This document shows, piece after piece, positions 8,784 through 17,052 of a DNA stretch of 64,000 nucleotides (its first letter is position 1; each line of letters opens with the position of its first letter). The DNA is from Lysinibacillus boronitolerans JCM 21713 = 10a = NBRC 103108. Its GTDB lineage: Bacteria > Bacillota > Bacilli > Bacillales_A > Planococcaceae. Position numbers and translations under genes: made by a program. The DNA is taken from NCBI RefSeq assembly GCF_000772935.1, contig NZ_JPVR01000081.1:62001-126000 (forward strand), in the 5' to 3' direction. The notes below the pieces were generated by a model. That model was given only the letters and a program-made list of their open reading frames with translations. It made no database searches and was not told the DNA's origin.

Positions 8784-8813
8784 CAAAAAAACACTCGTCA
8801 TGTAAACGAGTGT
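8784..8813 (-). terminator. Terminator of ypjP
   Basis: ACACTCG and CGAGTGT pair around a nine-base loop; the minus strand continues with a run of T. Confidence 0.8.
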
Positions 8814-8823
8814 ATCGTACTTA

Positions 8824-9432
8824 TTATGACAACCACTTAGGTGGTGTGTTTTTTTCCCAATAGATATCGCCAAGGTTGTTGTGTGCCATGAAGTTGTCCT
8901 CGACACTGTGGTAATGGAAGTTGTAGTAGTAGCCTTCCTGCGGTCTTTTTTCTGTGCGCACATGGAAACGAATTAAATCTGTGCCTGTTTCATTGTTGAT
9001 GACATTGAAAATTTTCTCACCGTAATTACCACTTGGCCTTTCAGAGATGGTTAAAGATGCAGCAGTTTGATCATCAAGATTAGCCACTGTCATTGCAATG
9101 GCTTCCTCCATTTTCGGGAAGATGATGCTGTCAAATTCATTGCTAATTTTCGGACCAATTTTTGTGCCAAATTTTATGTACGATTGTTCTCTAGCCGCAT
9201 CCACAAGTAAGGCATTATAATCAATCGCTTCCTCTTGTATCTGTAGCTGCTCGTCACTGCTATCATCATGCTCAGCAGCTAAAGCAGTGCTTGTCCCTGA
9301 TGAAGGGCCGATGGATGCACGGTTCGAAGGATTTTGATCAAATGCTTCCCAAATCTCATGTGTAGGCGTTATTAAACCAAATGTTAAAAACGCAACCATG
9401 ATGACTATACTTTTCTTAACCCACGTTTTCAT
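8824..9432 (-). CDS. ypjP: YpjP-like exported protein
   Basis: The 202-residue product has an N-terminal membrane anchor or signal sequence (residues 7-24), a low-complexity Ser/Thr-rich linker and a conserved C-terminal domain ending in YYNFHYHSVEDNFMAHN and NTPPKWLS. This arrangement matches the YpjP family of Bacilli, whose function is unknown. AGGTGA sits 6 nt before the ATG. The last eight codons plus terminator also occur as a separate fragment at 5966-6039. Confidence 0.72.
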   Translation of the reverse strand: MKTWVKKSIVIMVAFLTFGLITPTHEIWEAFDQNPSNRASIGPSSGTSTALAAEHDDSSDEQLQIQEEAIDYNALLVDAAREQSYIKFGTKIGPKISNEFDSIIFPKMEEAIAMTVANLDDQTAASLTISERPSGNYGEKIFNVINNETGTDLIRFHVRTEKRPQEGYYYNFHYHSVEDNFMAHNNLGDIYWEKNTPPKWLS

Positions 9433-9575
9433 TTATTGTCACCTACTCTTTATGTACAAATTGGTAATTCTCCTATTATTATATACGTTCTCGCCATTAA
9501 AAGGTTTCATATTTCTATAATTCATTGTACAATATTTATGAATAATGTGTCGTTTTTTTAAAGGAGGTACAAAGC

Positions 9576-9647
9576 ATGAGCATCGCAATGGGTATTGGTC
9601 TTTTATTAATGTTAGGTTACTTATCATCTTTATGTTTCACGGACTAA
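9576..9647 (+). CDS. 23-residue membrane peptide
   Basis: AAAGGAGGTACAAAGC directly precedes the ATG and a clear terminator follows, which supports a real gene despite its size. The product is one hydrophobic helix (MSIAMGIGLLLMLGYLSSLC) with a short polar end. It resembles the many tiny membrane peptides of spore formers. It is divergent from ypjP. Function unknown. Confidence 0.6.
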   Translation: MSIAMGIGLLLMLGYLSSLCFTD

Positions 9648-9679
9648 TTTTTATATTTTGTAATATGTACCCTACAAAG

Positions 9680-9717
9680 CCCTAAAAGCCTGTTATATGC
9701 AGCTTTTGGGGTTTTTT
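9680..9717 (+). terminator. Terminator of the small membrane peptide gene
   Basis: CCCTAAAAGC pairs with GCTTTTGGGG (one wobble pair) and is followed by TTTTTTATT. Confidence 0.8.
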
Positions 9718-10178
9718 ATTTTTCTTTACATTACATAGTAACGCAAAATAATGCACAAAGTTGGGGCTAGTTTTGGGGCTTGTTGTGGCCACTATAATAT
9801 TATTAATTCTTGGTGGCGTGTAAGCAAAATTTCAAATTTAGTAATAAATATTAACTCAATTTGATAATTTAAAATTATGCTGTTTATTATTGTGCCTGTA
9901 ATAAAATACATTCATGCGAATGACTATTAGTTTACTGGTTGCAAATAATTGTCATAAGATTAATAGCTGCATACAGTAGCAGATGCACGGTAGTAAAAAA
10001 CAAAGTTTGATCAAAACAGTTGGTACTTGATTTATCTAGTTTGAATTTTATAATAAAGATTGATTATTGTTTAGGAGATAATTGGGTATTTCATCTAGTA
10101 AGGGAACTGTTCAACTTGGTAATTCTAATGCAAGTGATAGAGTACAATTCTCTATTTTAGTTGATAAGGGAGTTTATA
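9718..10178. other. Gene-poor stretch, with a possible coding relic at its end
   Basis: No intact gene is seen. At about 10085-10195 the plus strand is open and protein-like (SSSKGTVQLGNSNASDRVQF) without a start or ribosome site, and runs into the 3' end of the lipoprotein gene on the other strand. This may be a remnant. Its family is unknown. Confidence 0.35.
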
Positions 10179-10865
10179 TTAAGTTTTTATTTTTTCTTTA
10201 TTCTTATTATAAATGTATATTTTCACGGTACTTTCTTTTAAAAGTTTATTAGAGGCTAACTTTTTCTCTAATGTAGTATATATTGTCCTTTCTATTTCCC
10301 TACCAAGAGCTTCTTGTTTTTCCCCATCTAACAATGTACTTACTTCCACAATTAGTTCTTGGGGAGCTTCCGGTGGAGGAATTCTCAAATCTACTCCTCC
10401 ATCAATTTTGTTTGGATAAGCATTAGATAATTCGTTATTAATTTTTTTGGCGATCTCAACCAATAAATTATTTCTTTCCAACTCTTCTTCTGTTATCCTT
10501 TGACGAATTTCACCTTTTTTTACATTAACATTATATTCTTCAAATTTAGTTGACTTAATCAAATTTCTCACAACATCTTTGATTTCATGTTTTACTGAAT
10601 CATAATACTCTTGGCTTCCAAGAACATCAATATCTATATCCTGTGAATTGTTATCAACATGAGTATTAATACTATAGGTACCTATTTTATATTTCCCCAC
10701 TAATTTTACTTCTATCTTTTCTAACATTTGAATTTCAGCACTTTTTGGTGGTGCACTAATGTTTTTTTCAGCACAACCATTTAAAGAAGCTAATCCGAAG
10801 CTTAATAATAGTACCCCTATGATGCTTAAGACTACAATAAGGAATTTCTTTCTAATAAATCCCAT
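10179..10865 (-). CDS. Lipoprotein, possibly DUF4030-type
   Basis: The 228-residue product starts with a lipoprotein signal: a basic N-terminus, a hydrophobic core and the lipobox LNGC (Cys at about residue 31). The mature part contains DIDVLGSQEYYDSVKHEIKD and a repeat-like second half, reminiscent of the bacillar DUF4030 family, which I recall only approximately. It should be anchored on the outer face of the membrane. Nothing in the context points to a role. Confidence 0.6.
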   Translation of the reverse strand: MGFIRKKFLIVVLSIIGVLLLSFGLASLNGCAEKNISAPPKSAEIQMLEKIEVKLVGKYKIGTYSINTHVDNNSQDIDIDVLGSQEYYDSVKHEIKDVVRNLIKSTKFEEYNVNVKKGEIRQRITEEELERNNLLVEIAKKINNELSNAYPNKIDGGVDLRIPPPEAPQELIVEVSTLLDGEKQEALGREIERTIYTTLEKKLASNKLLKESTVKIYIYNKNKEKIKT

Positions 10866-10970
10866 CTCCTCTTATTTTACGATATGAGCAGATATTATAA
10901 TGTATTCGACCTTTTTCGTCTTAATCAACTTTTTAAAGTAAAATCATGAAACACTAAATTTTAAGAATAA

Positions 10971-11198
10971 AGCCGCCTTCTTACTCCTTATATTGAAAAA
11001 GATTTGACTAACTATTATTATCCAAAGATTTTAAAGGATTTTTCGCCTCAGGTTACTCCATGGAAAATTGAAGTTATTGAAACTAAAAGAGTAAATGATT
11101 TTCGGGGCTTTATATTGCAAATTACTTTTGAAATTGAACCTACAGGCATTCAGTATAATCCCGTAGGAAAGGATAGAATGACCTATGAAATAGTATAA
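10971..11198 (+). pseudogene. Truncated DUF3888 paralogue
   Basis: From 10977 the plus strand reads LTPYIEKDLTNYYYPKILKD and continues to GKDRMTYEIV. This matches the protein at 47981-48391 over most of its mature part. The signal peptide and first 40 residues are missing, and the last 20 residues are replaced by an early stop. It is therefore a fragment of a second copy. Confidence 0.75.
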
Positions 11199-11202
11199 AA
11201 AA

Positions 11203-11240
11203 TAAGGACCTGCCAGCTATAGAGACTGAAGGTCCTTTTT
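11203..11240 (+). terminator. Terminator after the DUF3888 fragment
   Basis: AAGGACC pairs with GGTCCTT around a long loop, followed by seven T. Confidence 0.7.
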
Positions 11241-11286
11241 TTATATCCAATTTTATATAAATTTATCTAGAAAAAGTGTTGCTCCC

Positions 11287-11356
11287 TTCTTCCATTAAAT
11301 GACCCATTTATGAAAAAAGAAGCTTCCCTTATTTCAGAAAAGCGCACTTTAGGATA
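11287..11356. repeat. Copy of the dispersed palindromic repeat (diverged)
   Basis: The stretch contains the family landmarks TTCCATTAAATGACCCATTT, CTTATTTCAGAAAAGCGC and a degenerate right end. Compare the full copy at 40999-41075. Confidence 0.6.
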
Positions 11357-11591
11357 CATCCCGCATTTTCTTTAGACAAAGAAAAAAATTAACCTACGCT
11401 TTGCAAATGACATTCCACACTCGTCTTGAATTTTGGTATTACGATTTTCACATAGTTAATATGGAGGAAATTCAATTTTAAATAAGATTCCAGCTATCAA
11501 TATAGTTTTAGATTTAATCCAAGGCGAATTTGCATAAATAGACTTGCTACAGGGAAGACTTTTTAAAGAAAATTATGGAGGTGCGAATTAC

Positions 11592-11801
11592 GTGTTTGAG
11601 AAAAAATTAGCACTTCATGAAACAATGGAATTTCATGAAGTCATTAACTTTATGACAACTAGTTTACTTAAATCGAAGCTGAGTCAAGGTGTGGTCTTTG
11701 ATGATGATTTAAGAGCATTGTTGGATAAAAATGTAAAATTATCTACCCCAGCACTCATTGCTATGGTTAAGCTCTACTCGAAATCAGAATTAGAATATTA
11801 G
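11592..11801 (+). CDS. Spore coat F-associated small protein (YraE/YraG-like)
   Basis: I start at the GTG at 11592 because GGAGGTG lies 8 nt upstream; the longer frame from 11544 has no ribosome site. The 69-residue product (FEKKLALHETMEFHEVINF) matches the small proteins encoded next to CotF-like proteins in the Bacillus subtilis yra cluster. It is the first gene of a three-gene operon with a coat-F protein and an alcohol dehydrogenase, the same gene order as in that cluster. A role in the spore coat or forespore is inferred. Confidence 0.75.
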   Translation: MFEKKLALHETMEFHEVINFMTTSLLKSKLSQGVVFDDDLRALLDKNVKLSTPALIAMVKLYSKSELEY

Positions 11802-11813
11802 GAGGAAAATTGT

Positions 11814-12176
11814 ATGAAAGACTATTTAGATCCTATAAATTCAGTTGGAATGCCTGAACTAACTGATTCGGGGCTTGCTCTTGAGTTTTTACTTACAACC
11901 AAAACAGGTATTCGGAATCTTTCAATTGCCCTAACAGAAACAGCTTCTCCTGCTCTTCAGAAAATCTTGAGAACTCAGCTGGATGTCATGTTCGATTTAT
12001 ATTTCGAAATTTCTGAACTGATGGTAAAAAAAGAATGGCTGAAACCTTATGATCTTGCAGGTCAAAAGGAACTGGATATTAAATCTGCAGAAAATGCGAT
12101 TAGTATTGCCCAGTTGGATTTATTCCCTAAAGATATGAATCGAAAAGGAATGTTCCCTACCCCACCGAAAAAATAA
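11814..12176 (+). CDS. CotF-family spore coat protein (YraD/YraF-like)
   Basis: The 120-residue protein contains a coat-F helical domain (LALEFLLTTKTGIRNLSIAL and later QLDVMFDLYFEISELMVKK), a family that packs as a ferritin-like helical bundle. AGGAGGAAAATTGT precedes the ATG, 12 nt after the previous stop. The C-terminal Pro/Lys tail is typical. The pairing with the small upstream protein and AdhB supports a sporulation role. Confidence 0.82.
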   Translation: MKDYLDPINSVGMPELTDSGLALEFLLTTKTGIRNLSIALTETASPALQKILRTQLDVMFDLYFEISELMVKKEWLKPYDLAGQKELDIKSAENAISIAQLDLFPKDMNRKGMFPTPPKK

Positions 12177-12198
12177 ACGAAAATGAGGGATTTTTTTA

Positions 12199-13335
12199 AT
12201 GAAAGCTGTCACTTTTCAAGGTGTAAAAAATGTTGAGGTTAAAGAAGTACAAGATCCTAAAATAAAAAAAGCCGATGATATTATTGTTCGTTTAACCACT
12301 ACTGCCATTTGCGGATCCGACTTGCATTTGATTCATGGTATGATTCCGAATATTGGACAAGATTATGTCATTGGTCACGAACCAATGGGTATCGTAGAAG
12401 AGGTTGGAAAAGATGTGACGAAGGTTAAAAAGGGCGACCGGATTGTCATTCCTTTTAATATTGCATGCGGGGAATGCTGGTACTGCAATCATGATCTGGA
12501 AAGTCAATGTGATAATGCAAACGATAATGGCGAAATGGGTGCCTACTTTGGTTATTCAGACACAACAGGCGGTTTTCCTGGAGGACAGGCAGAGTTTATG
12601 CGCGTGCCCTATGGCAATTTTATCCCTTTTAAAATTCCAGAAAAATCAGAAGTTCCTGATGAAAGTCTTGTTCTCCTTGCCGATGCCGCCTCTACTGCTT
12701 TTTGGAGTGTAGATAATGCAGGTGTAAAGAAAGGAGATACTGTTATTATTCTTGGCTGCGGACCTGTTGGACTGCTAGCACAAAAATTTGCTTGGTTGAA
12801 AGGAGCAGAAAGAGTAATCGCAGTTGACTACATCGGCTATCGTCTTAAACATGCAAAGAAGACAAATAACGTTGAAATCGTTAATTTTGAAGACCATGAA
12901 AATTGTGGTGAATACTTGAAAGAGATTACCAAGGGCGGTGCAGACGTTGTCATTGATTGTGTAGGGATGAGCGGAAAAATGACGCCTCTAGAATTTCTTG
13001 CAAGTGGCGTAAAACTTCAAGGTGGTGCTATGGGAGCCCTTGTCATTGCTAGTCAAGCTGTACGTAAAGGAGGAACAATCCAAATTACCGGTGTATACGG
13101 CGGTCGATACAACGCCTTCCCACTCGGAGATATATTCCAGCGCAATGTAGCGATTCGTACTGGACAAGCCCCAGTTGTTCATATCATGCCTCATGTCTAT
13201 AACCTAATGGCTGAAGGAAAAGTGAATGTCGGTGATATCATTACACATGTCCTCCCTCTTGAAAAAGCAAAACATGCATATGAAATATTCGATACAAAGC
13301 AAGAAGATTGCATTAAAGTGGTTTTAAAACCCTAA
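12199..13335 (+). CDS. adhB: Zinc-dependent alcohol dehydrogenase
   Basis: The 378-residue protein has the catalytic zinc site (AICGSDLHL and GHEPMG), the structural zinc lobe with four Cys (CGECWYCNHDLESQC) and the NAD-binding fold with ILGCGPVGLLAQ. It belongs to the glutathione-independent formaldehyde/alcohol dehydrogenase branch of medium-chain dehydrogenases. It is the last gene of the coat-F operon, as in the B. subtilis yra cluster. The physiological alcohol or aldehyde is unknown. A terminator follows at once. Confidence 0.87.
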   Translation: MKAVTFQGVKNVEVKEVQDPKIKKADDIIVRLTTTAICGSDLHLIHGMIPNIGQDYVIGHEPMGIVEEVGKDVTKVKKGDRIVIPFNIACGECWYCNHDLESQCDNANDNGEMGAYFGYSDTTGGFPGGQAEFMRVPYGNFIPFKIPEKSEVPDESLVLLADAASTAFWSVDNAGVKKGDTVIILGCGPVGLLAQKFAWLKGAERVIAVDYIGYRLKHAKKTNNVEIVNFEDHENCGEYLKEITKGGADVVIDCVGMSGKMTPLEFLASGVKLQGGAMGALVIASQAVRKGGTIQITGVYGGRYNAFPLGDIFQRNVAIRTGQAPVVHIMPHVYNLMAEGKVNVGDIITHVLPLEKAKHAYEIFDTKQEDCIKVVLKP

Positions 13336-13348
13336 AATAGAAGTGTTT

Positions 13349-13373
13349 AGGTACTTGCAAAAGTACCTTTTTC
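13349..13373 (+). terminator. Terminator of the coat-F/adhB operon
   Basis: AGGTACTT pairs with AAGTACCT around a four-base loop, followed by five T. Confidence 0.88.
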
Positions 13374-13664
13374 CATTGACTCTAGGGGTACTAGTTACTT
13401 CTAACTTTTAATAATATATTTCTGTTCTATATGCAAGTACATCCTTAGTACCTGCTTACATATTCAAGCCTCTTCGACTGGCGAGTTTCTTTCCTTTTCT
13501 GATCATCCTTTGATATTGTTATAAATATATACTTTTTGCAAGTGTAGCATTTTAATAAACTCTACAAGTTTCACTTTATTTACAACACTAAAATACGATT
13601 AAGAAAAGACTGTCCTCATCATCTCTTGGCCAGTCCTTTGTTTAATACGCTATTAAGTGCTTTA
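13374..13664. other. Intergenic stretch
   Basis: No gene is seen. A weak hairpin on the minus strand near 13605-13640 (AGGACTG with CAGTCTTTT) may terminate the broken membrane gene to its right. Confidence 0.4.
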
Positions 13665-13960
13665 TTACATATAAAATATAGATAAACTCATGAAAAATAT
13701 TCCTAATCCCATCAATAATATTTTAAATGTATACCAGGGTGAAATCGATAGAATCAATCCTAATAAGAAATAAAGAGCTGCCCCCATTATATTTTCATTT
13801 ACGCTGGCCGAACTTGATTCGTATCCTATTAAAAACTTCTCATGATCTCGCTTCGAAAAAAGTATACCAACAATAATAATTACTATACTCTTTGTATTGG
13901 TTGTTGTAATGATTTTTCTATTGGGTAATAAAATATTCTGTAAATAAAGAAAGCATTCTC
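13665..13960 (-). pseudogene. Start-less membrane protein remnant
   Basis: The minus strand is open to a stop at 13665 with a clear membrane-protein pattern: a first helix around KSIVIIIVGILFS, a loop with FLIGYESSSASVNENIMG, and two helices ending in LGIFFMSLSIFYM. No ATG, GTG or TTG with a ribosome site lies in frame; an ATG near 13950 is in another frame. It looks like a small membrane protein broken near its start. Confidence 0.4.
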
Positions 13961-14061
13961 TCTTACTATGATCTTAGAAATAGTGAATTGGAATTGTATG
14001 GAAAGCTAAAAAAGCGGAGTAGTTAATTATTCAGCTGAGAACTTTTGATAAAAAAAGCCCC

Positions 14062-14781
14062 TTAATTGGGAATAAATTTTATTTTTTTTAATTGATACAT
14101 ATTATCTTTAAAGGTATAAGTAATAAAAAAACTACCGATGTCACCACCAACTGGTGCTATTTGAGCTCCTATAATTGCAGTCAATTCATCATCCAATACT
14201 TTGTATTCAATTAAATTCCCTATAAATATTTCTGAAAATAACTGTTTGGGATTAATACCCGTTTTCCCAATTTTAATAACAGTTTTTTCATTGCCTATCG
14301 TTATAGTGGCTTCTGATTCATTTAAAGTTGTTTCAACGTTTTTTTGAATAATAGCTATTGGATTGTCTGCAAGAACTTCCTTAAAAGCTTCTTCAGTATT
14401 TGTTTTATTGTTATGAAATACGTGCACATTTTGTTCTAAAATACCAGTCCCATAATCAGTTGTTAAAACAATAATTATTTCTTTACTTCCATCTGAATTT
14501 ATATCTTTATAATACATTTTCGGATTATATGCTGGATTTGATACGTTTCTCCAATTAGGAAAGTTCCAAACGTTACCGTTTGATTCTAATCTGAATTTTG
14601 TTAAATTCCCTCCTTTTTGGATAGCATATAAAGTGATTTTAGCTTCTGGCAAATTTCCTACAACTTGCTCCTTTTCACTATTAATAGGAATTAAATCCTG
14701 ATTCTCATTAAGAGCATTTGCATCTAACGGAATTACTGATATAGCAGCCATTAATACGAATTTAATTAATAGCCAATTCAT
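14062..14781 (-). CDS. Secreted protein with an FG-GAP-like segment
   Basis: A signal peptide (cleavage near DANALN) leads into a 239-residue protein. YYKDINSDGSKEIIIVLTTD resembles the calcium-binding strands seen in FG-GAP/VCBS-type proteins. I use the ATG at 14781 because AGAAGG sits 8 nt upstream; the in-frame GTG at 14790 would overlap that site. Related secreted proteins of unknown role are common in Bacillus. The 3' end overlaps a short hairpin that may act as a terminator. Confidence 0.6.
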   Translation of the reverse strand: MNWLLIKFVLMAAISVIPLDANALNENQDLIPINSEKEQVVGNLPEAKITLYAIQKGGNLTKFRLESNGNVWNFPNWRNVSNPAYNPKMYYKDINSDGSKEIIIVLTTDYGTGILEQNVHVFHNNKTNTEEAFKEVLADNPIAIIQKNVETTLNESEATITIGNEKTVIKIGKTGINPKQLFSEIFIGNLIEYKVLDDELTAIIGAQIAPVGGDIGSFFITYTFKDNMYQLKKIKFIPN

Positions 14782-14890
14782 AAGATTCACCTTCTCTTTT
14801 TATATAGTATGTAAAATTAATACGTATATATCAGTAAAAGGTGATTATTAAATCTTACATTCTTATTATCGGAACTTGGGCTGGTACGCA

Positions 14891-14920
14891 ATCACAATCG
14901 CGCCCTATAATGGAATAACT
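14891..14920. repeat. Right end of the dispersed palindromic repeat
   Basis: AATCGCGCCCTATAATGGAA followed by TAAC is the right terminal part of the family; the left part is absent. Confidence 0.6.
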
Positions 14921-15006
14921 AAAACATGACATCCATTTAAAAAGGACAGCAAGATTGAAACCATGGTACCTAATCCAGTGTTGGTTATTCTGATGGTGGA
15001 AGTTTT

Positions 15007-15243
15007 ATGGTAGACGTATCTCAAATAGATTACGGTCTAGTTTTTTATCAACTAAAAGAATATGATGAAACAAATACTGATGATAGTATAGGAAGCCCAA
15101 TCAGTGTTTCTGGTAAAAAATCTATTAATTTAACATATAGAGACCTTTCACGTTATTGCGATGGAGATAATGGCCTAGCTGAATTCTATATGGAAAAGCT
15201 AGCTCATACTAGTAGTGGCTACCTAGTGGCTTTCTACGATTAA
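15007..15243 (+). CDS. Small protein of unknown function, possibly a fragment
   Basis: The 78-residue acidic product has no signal, membrane segment or known motif (it includes LTYRDLSRYCDGDNGLAEFY). GGTGGAAG lies a few bases before the ATG. It follows a repeat end at 14891-14920, so it may be the 3' part of a longer gene. Confidence 0.35.
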   Translation: MVDVSQIDYGLVFYQLKEYDETNTDDSIGSPISVSGKKSINLTYRDLSRYCDGDNGLAEFYMEKLAHTSSGYLVAFYD

Positions 15244-15421
15244 TTAATATTCAAGTGACTAAAAGCTAAGCTACAGTTAGCTAATAAGGAATGAAGCTGA
15301 CTCGTTAGATTTAAGATACTCTCCTGTAGATGCATAAAATCCATTTGGTTTTTTTAGACACATATAGTTATACCTTTCTAAGCTCTCATTCATATGAAAG
15401 CTTCAGACTGTAGAGATTCCT

Positions 15422-15781
15422 TTAGAAAAATAAACTAATAAGTGCTAGAATAGCAGGTCCGCCTTGTTTTAATAGAATCGATTTAGAGCTTGTTAAGCTA
15501 CCATACAAAGCGACAATGATTACAAGGATTAAAAAAATGGCGACCATTTCAGTTTGCTGAGGTGACAAAAATAATCCATATAATAAGGCGATCGCAATCA
15601 GACCATTATAAACGCCTTGATTTTTGAAAAGAACTTGAACATTTGCATTTTCTAATGCTTCCTCAGACAGATTAAATGTTTTTGCTGTTCTTTTAGAAGT
15701 AGTTGCAAACGTTTCTAAATACATAATATACAAATGCTCAGCAGCTACGACTAAGCACAAAATAAAAGTTAATGAAGACAT
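15422..15781 (-). CDS. DUF1304-family membrane protein
   Basis: The 119-residue protein has four hydrophobic segments and the family signatures AEHLYIMYLETF and NQGVYNGLIAIALLYG. DUF1304 proteins are small integral membrane proteins of unknown function. AGGAG lies 8 nt before the ATG at 15781, better than the GTG at 15790. It follows the nitroreductase gene on the same strand but is separated by a strong terminator. Confidence 0.8.
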   Translation of the reverse strand: MSSLTFILCLVVAAEHLYIMYLETFATTSKRTAKTFNLSEEALENANVQVLFKNQGVYNGLIAIALLYGLFLSPQQTEMVAIFLILVIIVALYGSLTSSKSILLKQGGPAILALISLFF

Positions 15782-15803
15782 CCTATTCACTCCTAAAAAA
15801 TCT

Positions 15804-15844
15804 TTAAAAAAGCAATGTCCTCACGTGAATCAAGGACATTGCTT
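15804..15844 (-). terminator. Terminator of the nitroreductase gene
   Basis: A perfect 12-bp stem (AAGCAATGTCCT with its complement) is followed on the minus strand by a T-rich run. Confidence 0.88.
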
Positions 15845-15848
15845 GAAA

Positions 15849-16475
15849 CTATTTATTAAAACGAACAATGCGGTCTATTGGTAGGCGTGAAGAACCATAT
15901 GCTGGGGCTACCGCTTCACCAATGGCTAATAATAAAATAGGAATTTCATTTGCTGGTAATTCCATATATTCAGCGAATTTTGCCTTATCAAACCCACCCA
16001 TCGGAACAGTATCATAGCCCATTTCCTTCGCTAATAGCATGATTTGCATCGATACTAAGCCAGCATCAAAGTGTACGATATTTTCTAATGTTTCTGTTGG
16101 TGCTGAACCGTACATTGTCAGCGCATCTTGTGCAAGCTTATTGGCAATTGGTTCTGGCATATAGCCTAGCTCCACATTTTTTGCATAGATTTCCTCAGCA
16201 TTTACATACATCTCTATATCACCAATGACTGCAATAATGGCAGAGGCTGTTTCGATTTGCTCTTGATTAAATGAAAAGAAGTTGATATTCTTCTGAATTT
16301 CCTTATCATCAATGACAAGAAAGCGCCATGGCTGCATATTACTTGAAGAAGGTGCTGTAGTAGCATCCTGCAACAGCTGCATGATTGTTTCACGCGGAAT
16401 TTTAGTCTCTGGATTGTATTTACGAACAGATTTACGCATTTGCATAATTTGTTTTAATGGTGTAGTGGATAACAT
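15849..16475 (-). CDS. Nitroreductase-family FMN oxidoreductase
   Basis: The 208-residue protein shows the family's FMN-binding pattern: MRKSVRKYNPETKIP at the start, APSSSNMQPWRFLVI, and a C-terminal GEAVAPAYGSSRLPIDRIV. Such enzymes reduce nitroaromatics, quinones or flavins with NAD(P)H. GAGGG precedes the ATG. It sits 22 nt downstream of ohr on the same strand, so the two may be cotranscribed in the peroxide response. Confidence 0.85.
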   Translation of the reverse strand: MLSTTPLKQIMQMRKSVRKYNPETKIPRETIMQLLQDATTAPSSSNMQPWRFLVIDDKEIQKNINFFSFNQEQIETASAIIAVIGDIEMYVNAEEIYAKNVELGYMPEPIANKLAQDALTMYGSAPTETLENIVHFDAGLVSMQIMLLAKEMGYDTVPMGGFDKAKFAEYMELPANEIPILLLAIGEAVAPAYGSSRLPIDRIVRFNK

Positions 16476-16497
16476 GTACTTTCCCTCTTTTCGTAAT

Positions 16498-16902
16498 TTA
16501 AACTGCTTTTATTGTTACATTAATATTGCCCATTGTGGCTTTTGAATATGGGCACACCGTATGTGTGACCTCTAATAATTCCTGTGCTTCCTCCACTGCT
16601 AGTCCTTCAATATGCCCTTCGATTTCCACTGCAAGCACATAGTCAAAAGAAGCTTGCTCCATTAATTTCACTGTTACTTTAATGGTTGATGCATTTTTTA
16701 GTTTCTTTTGGCGTTTGATTAAATCTAATGCACTATTAAAGCAAGCACTATAGCCAGCCGCAAATAATTGCTCTGGGTTTGTAACATCCGCTAATTTGGA
16801 GCCTGGTGGTGCAATTTTTAACGATAAAGATTGATCTTCTGCATAGGATGTGCCACTACGGCCACCTTCATTAATCATTGTAGTTGCGTATAATTCTTTC
16901 AT
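16498..16902 (-). CDS. ohr: Organic hydroperoxide resistance protein (Ohr/OsmC family)
   Basis: The 134-residue protein carries the two reactive Cys contexts of Ohr, YSACFNSAL near residue 54 and HTVCPYSKAT near residue 118, and the usual N-terminal YATTMINEGGRSG. It reduces organic hydroperoxides using lipoylated or thiol donors. It is divergent from an OhrR-type regulator, with AATTGTA repeats in the gap, the standard arrangement. Confidence 0.92.
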   Translation of the reverse strand: MKELYATTMINEGGRSGTSYAEDQSLSLKIAPPGSKLADVTNPEQLFAAGYSACFNSALDLIKRQKKLKNASTIKVTVKLMEQASFDYVLAVEIEGHIEGLAVEEAQELLEVTHTVCPYSKATMGNINVTIKAV

Positions 16903-16931
16903 AACTAAAAACCCCTTATCTTTTGTTATTA

Positions 16932-16985
16932 ATTAAATTGTATACAATCTAATTTTTACAAATTGAATTGTACACAATTTAATTG
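16932..16985. promoter_or_regulatory. Probable OhrR operator
   Basis: The divergent gap contains two AT-rich palindromes, AATTGTATACAATCT near 16936 and AATTGTACACAATTT near 16966, close to the TACAATT/AATTGTA sites bound by OhrR in Bacillus. They overlap the probable start regions of both genes. Confidence 0.7.
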
Positions 16986-16987
16986 TG

Positions 16988-17016
16988 TTTGACAAGTAGG
17001 AACTTTATTTTTAATA
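16988..17016 (+). promoter_or_regulatory. Sigma-A-like promoter of ohrR
   Basis: TTGACA is followed after 17 bases by TAATAT. The promoter lies immediately beside the operator-like palindromes, as expected for autorepression. Confidence 0.5.
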
Positions 17017-17052
17017 TAAATGGTAGTAGAAGAACTTTAAGAGGGGATTTTT

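Noticed and set aside
8698..9674. TAGGGTACAT and its inverted copy flanking ypjP, considered as mobile element ends
   Set aside because: Ten bases are too short to exclude chance and the genes between look like ordinary chromosomal genes.
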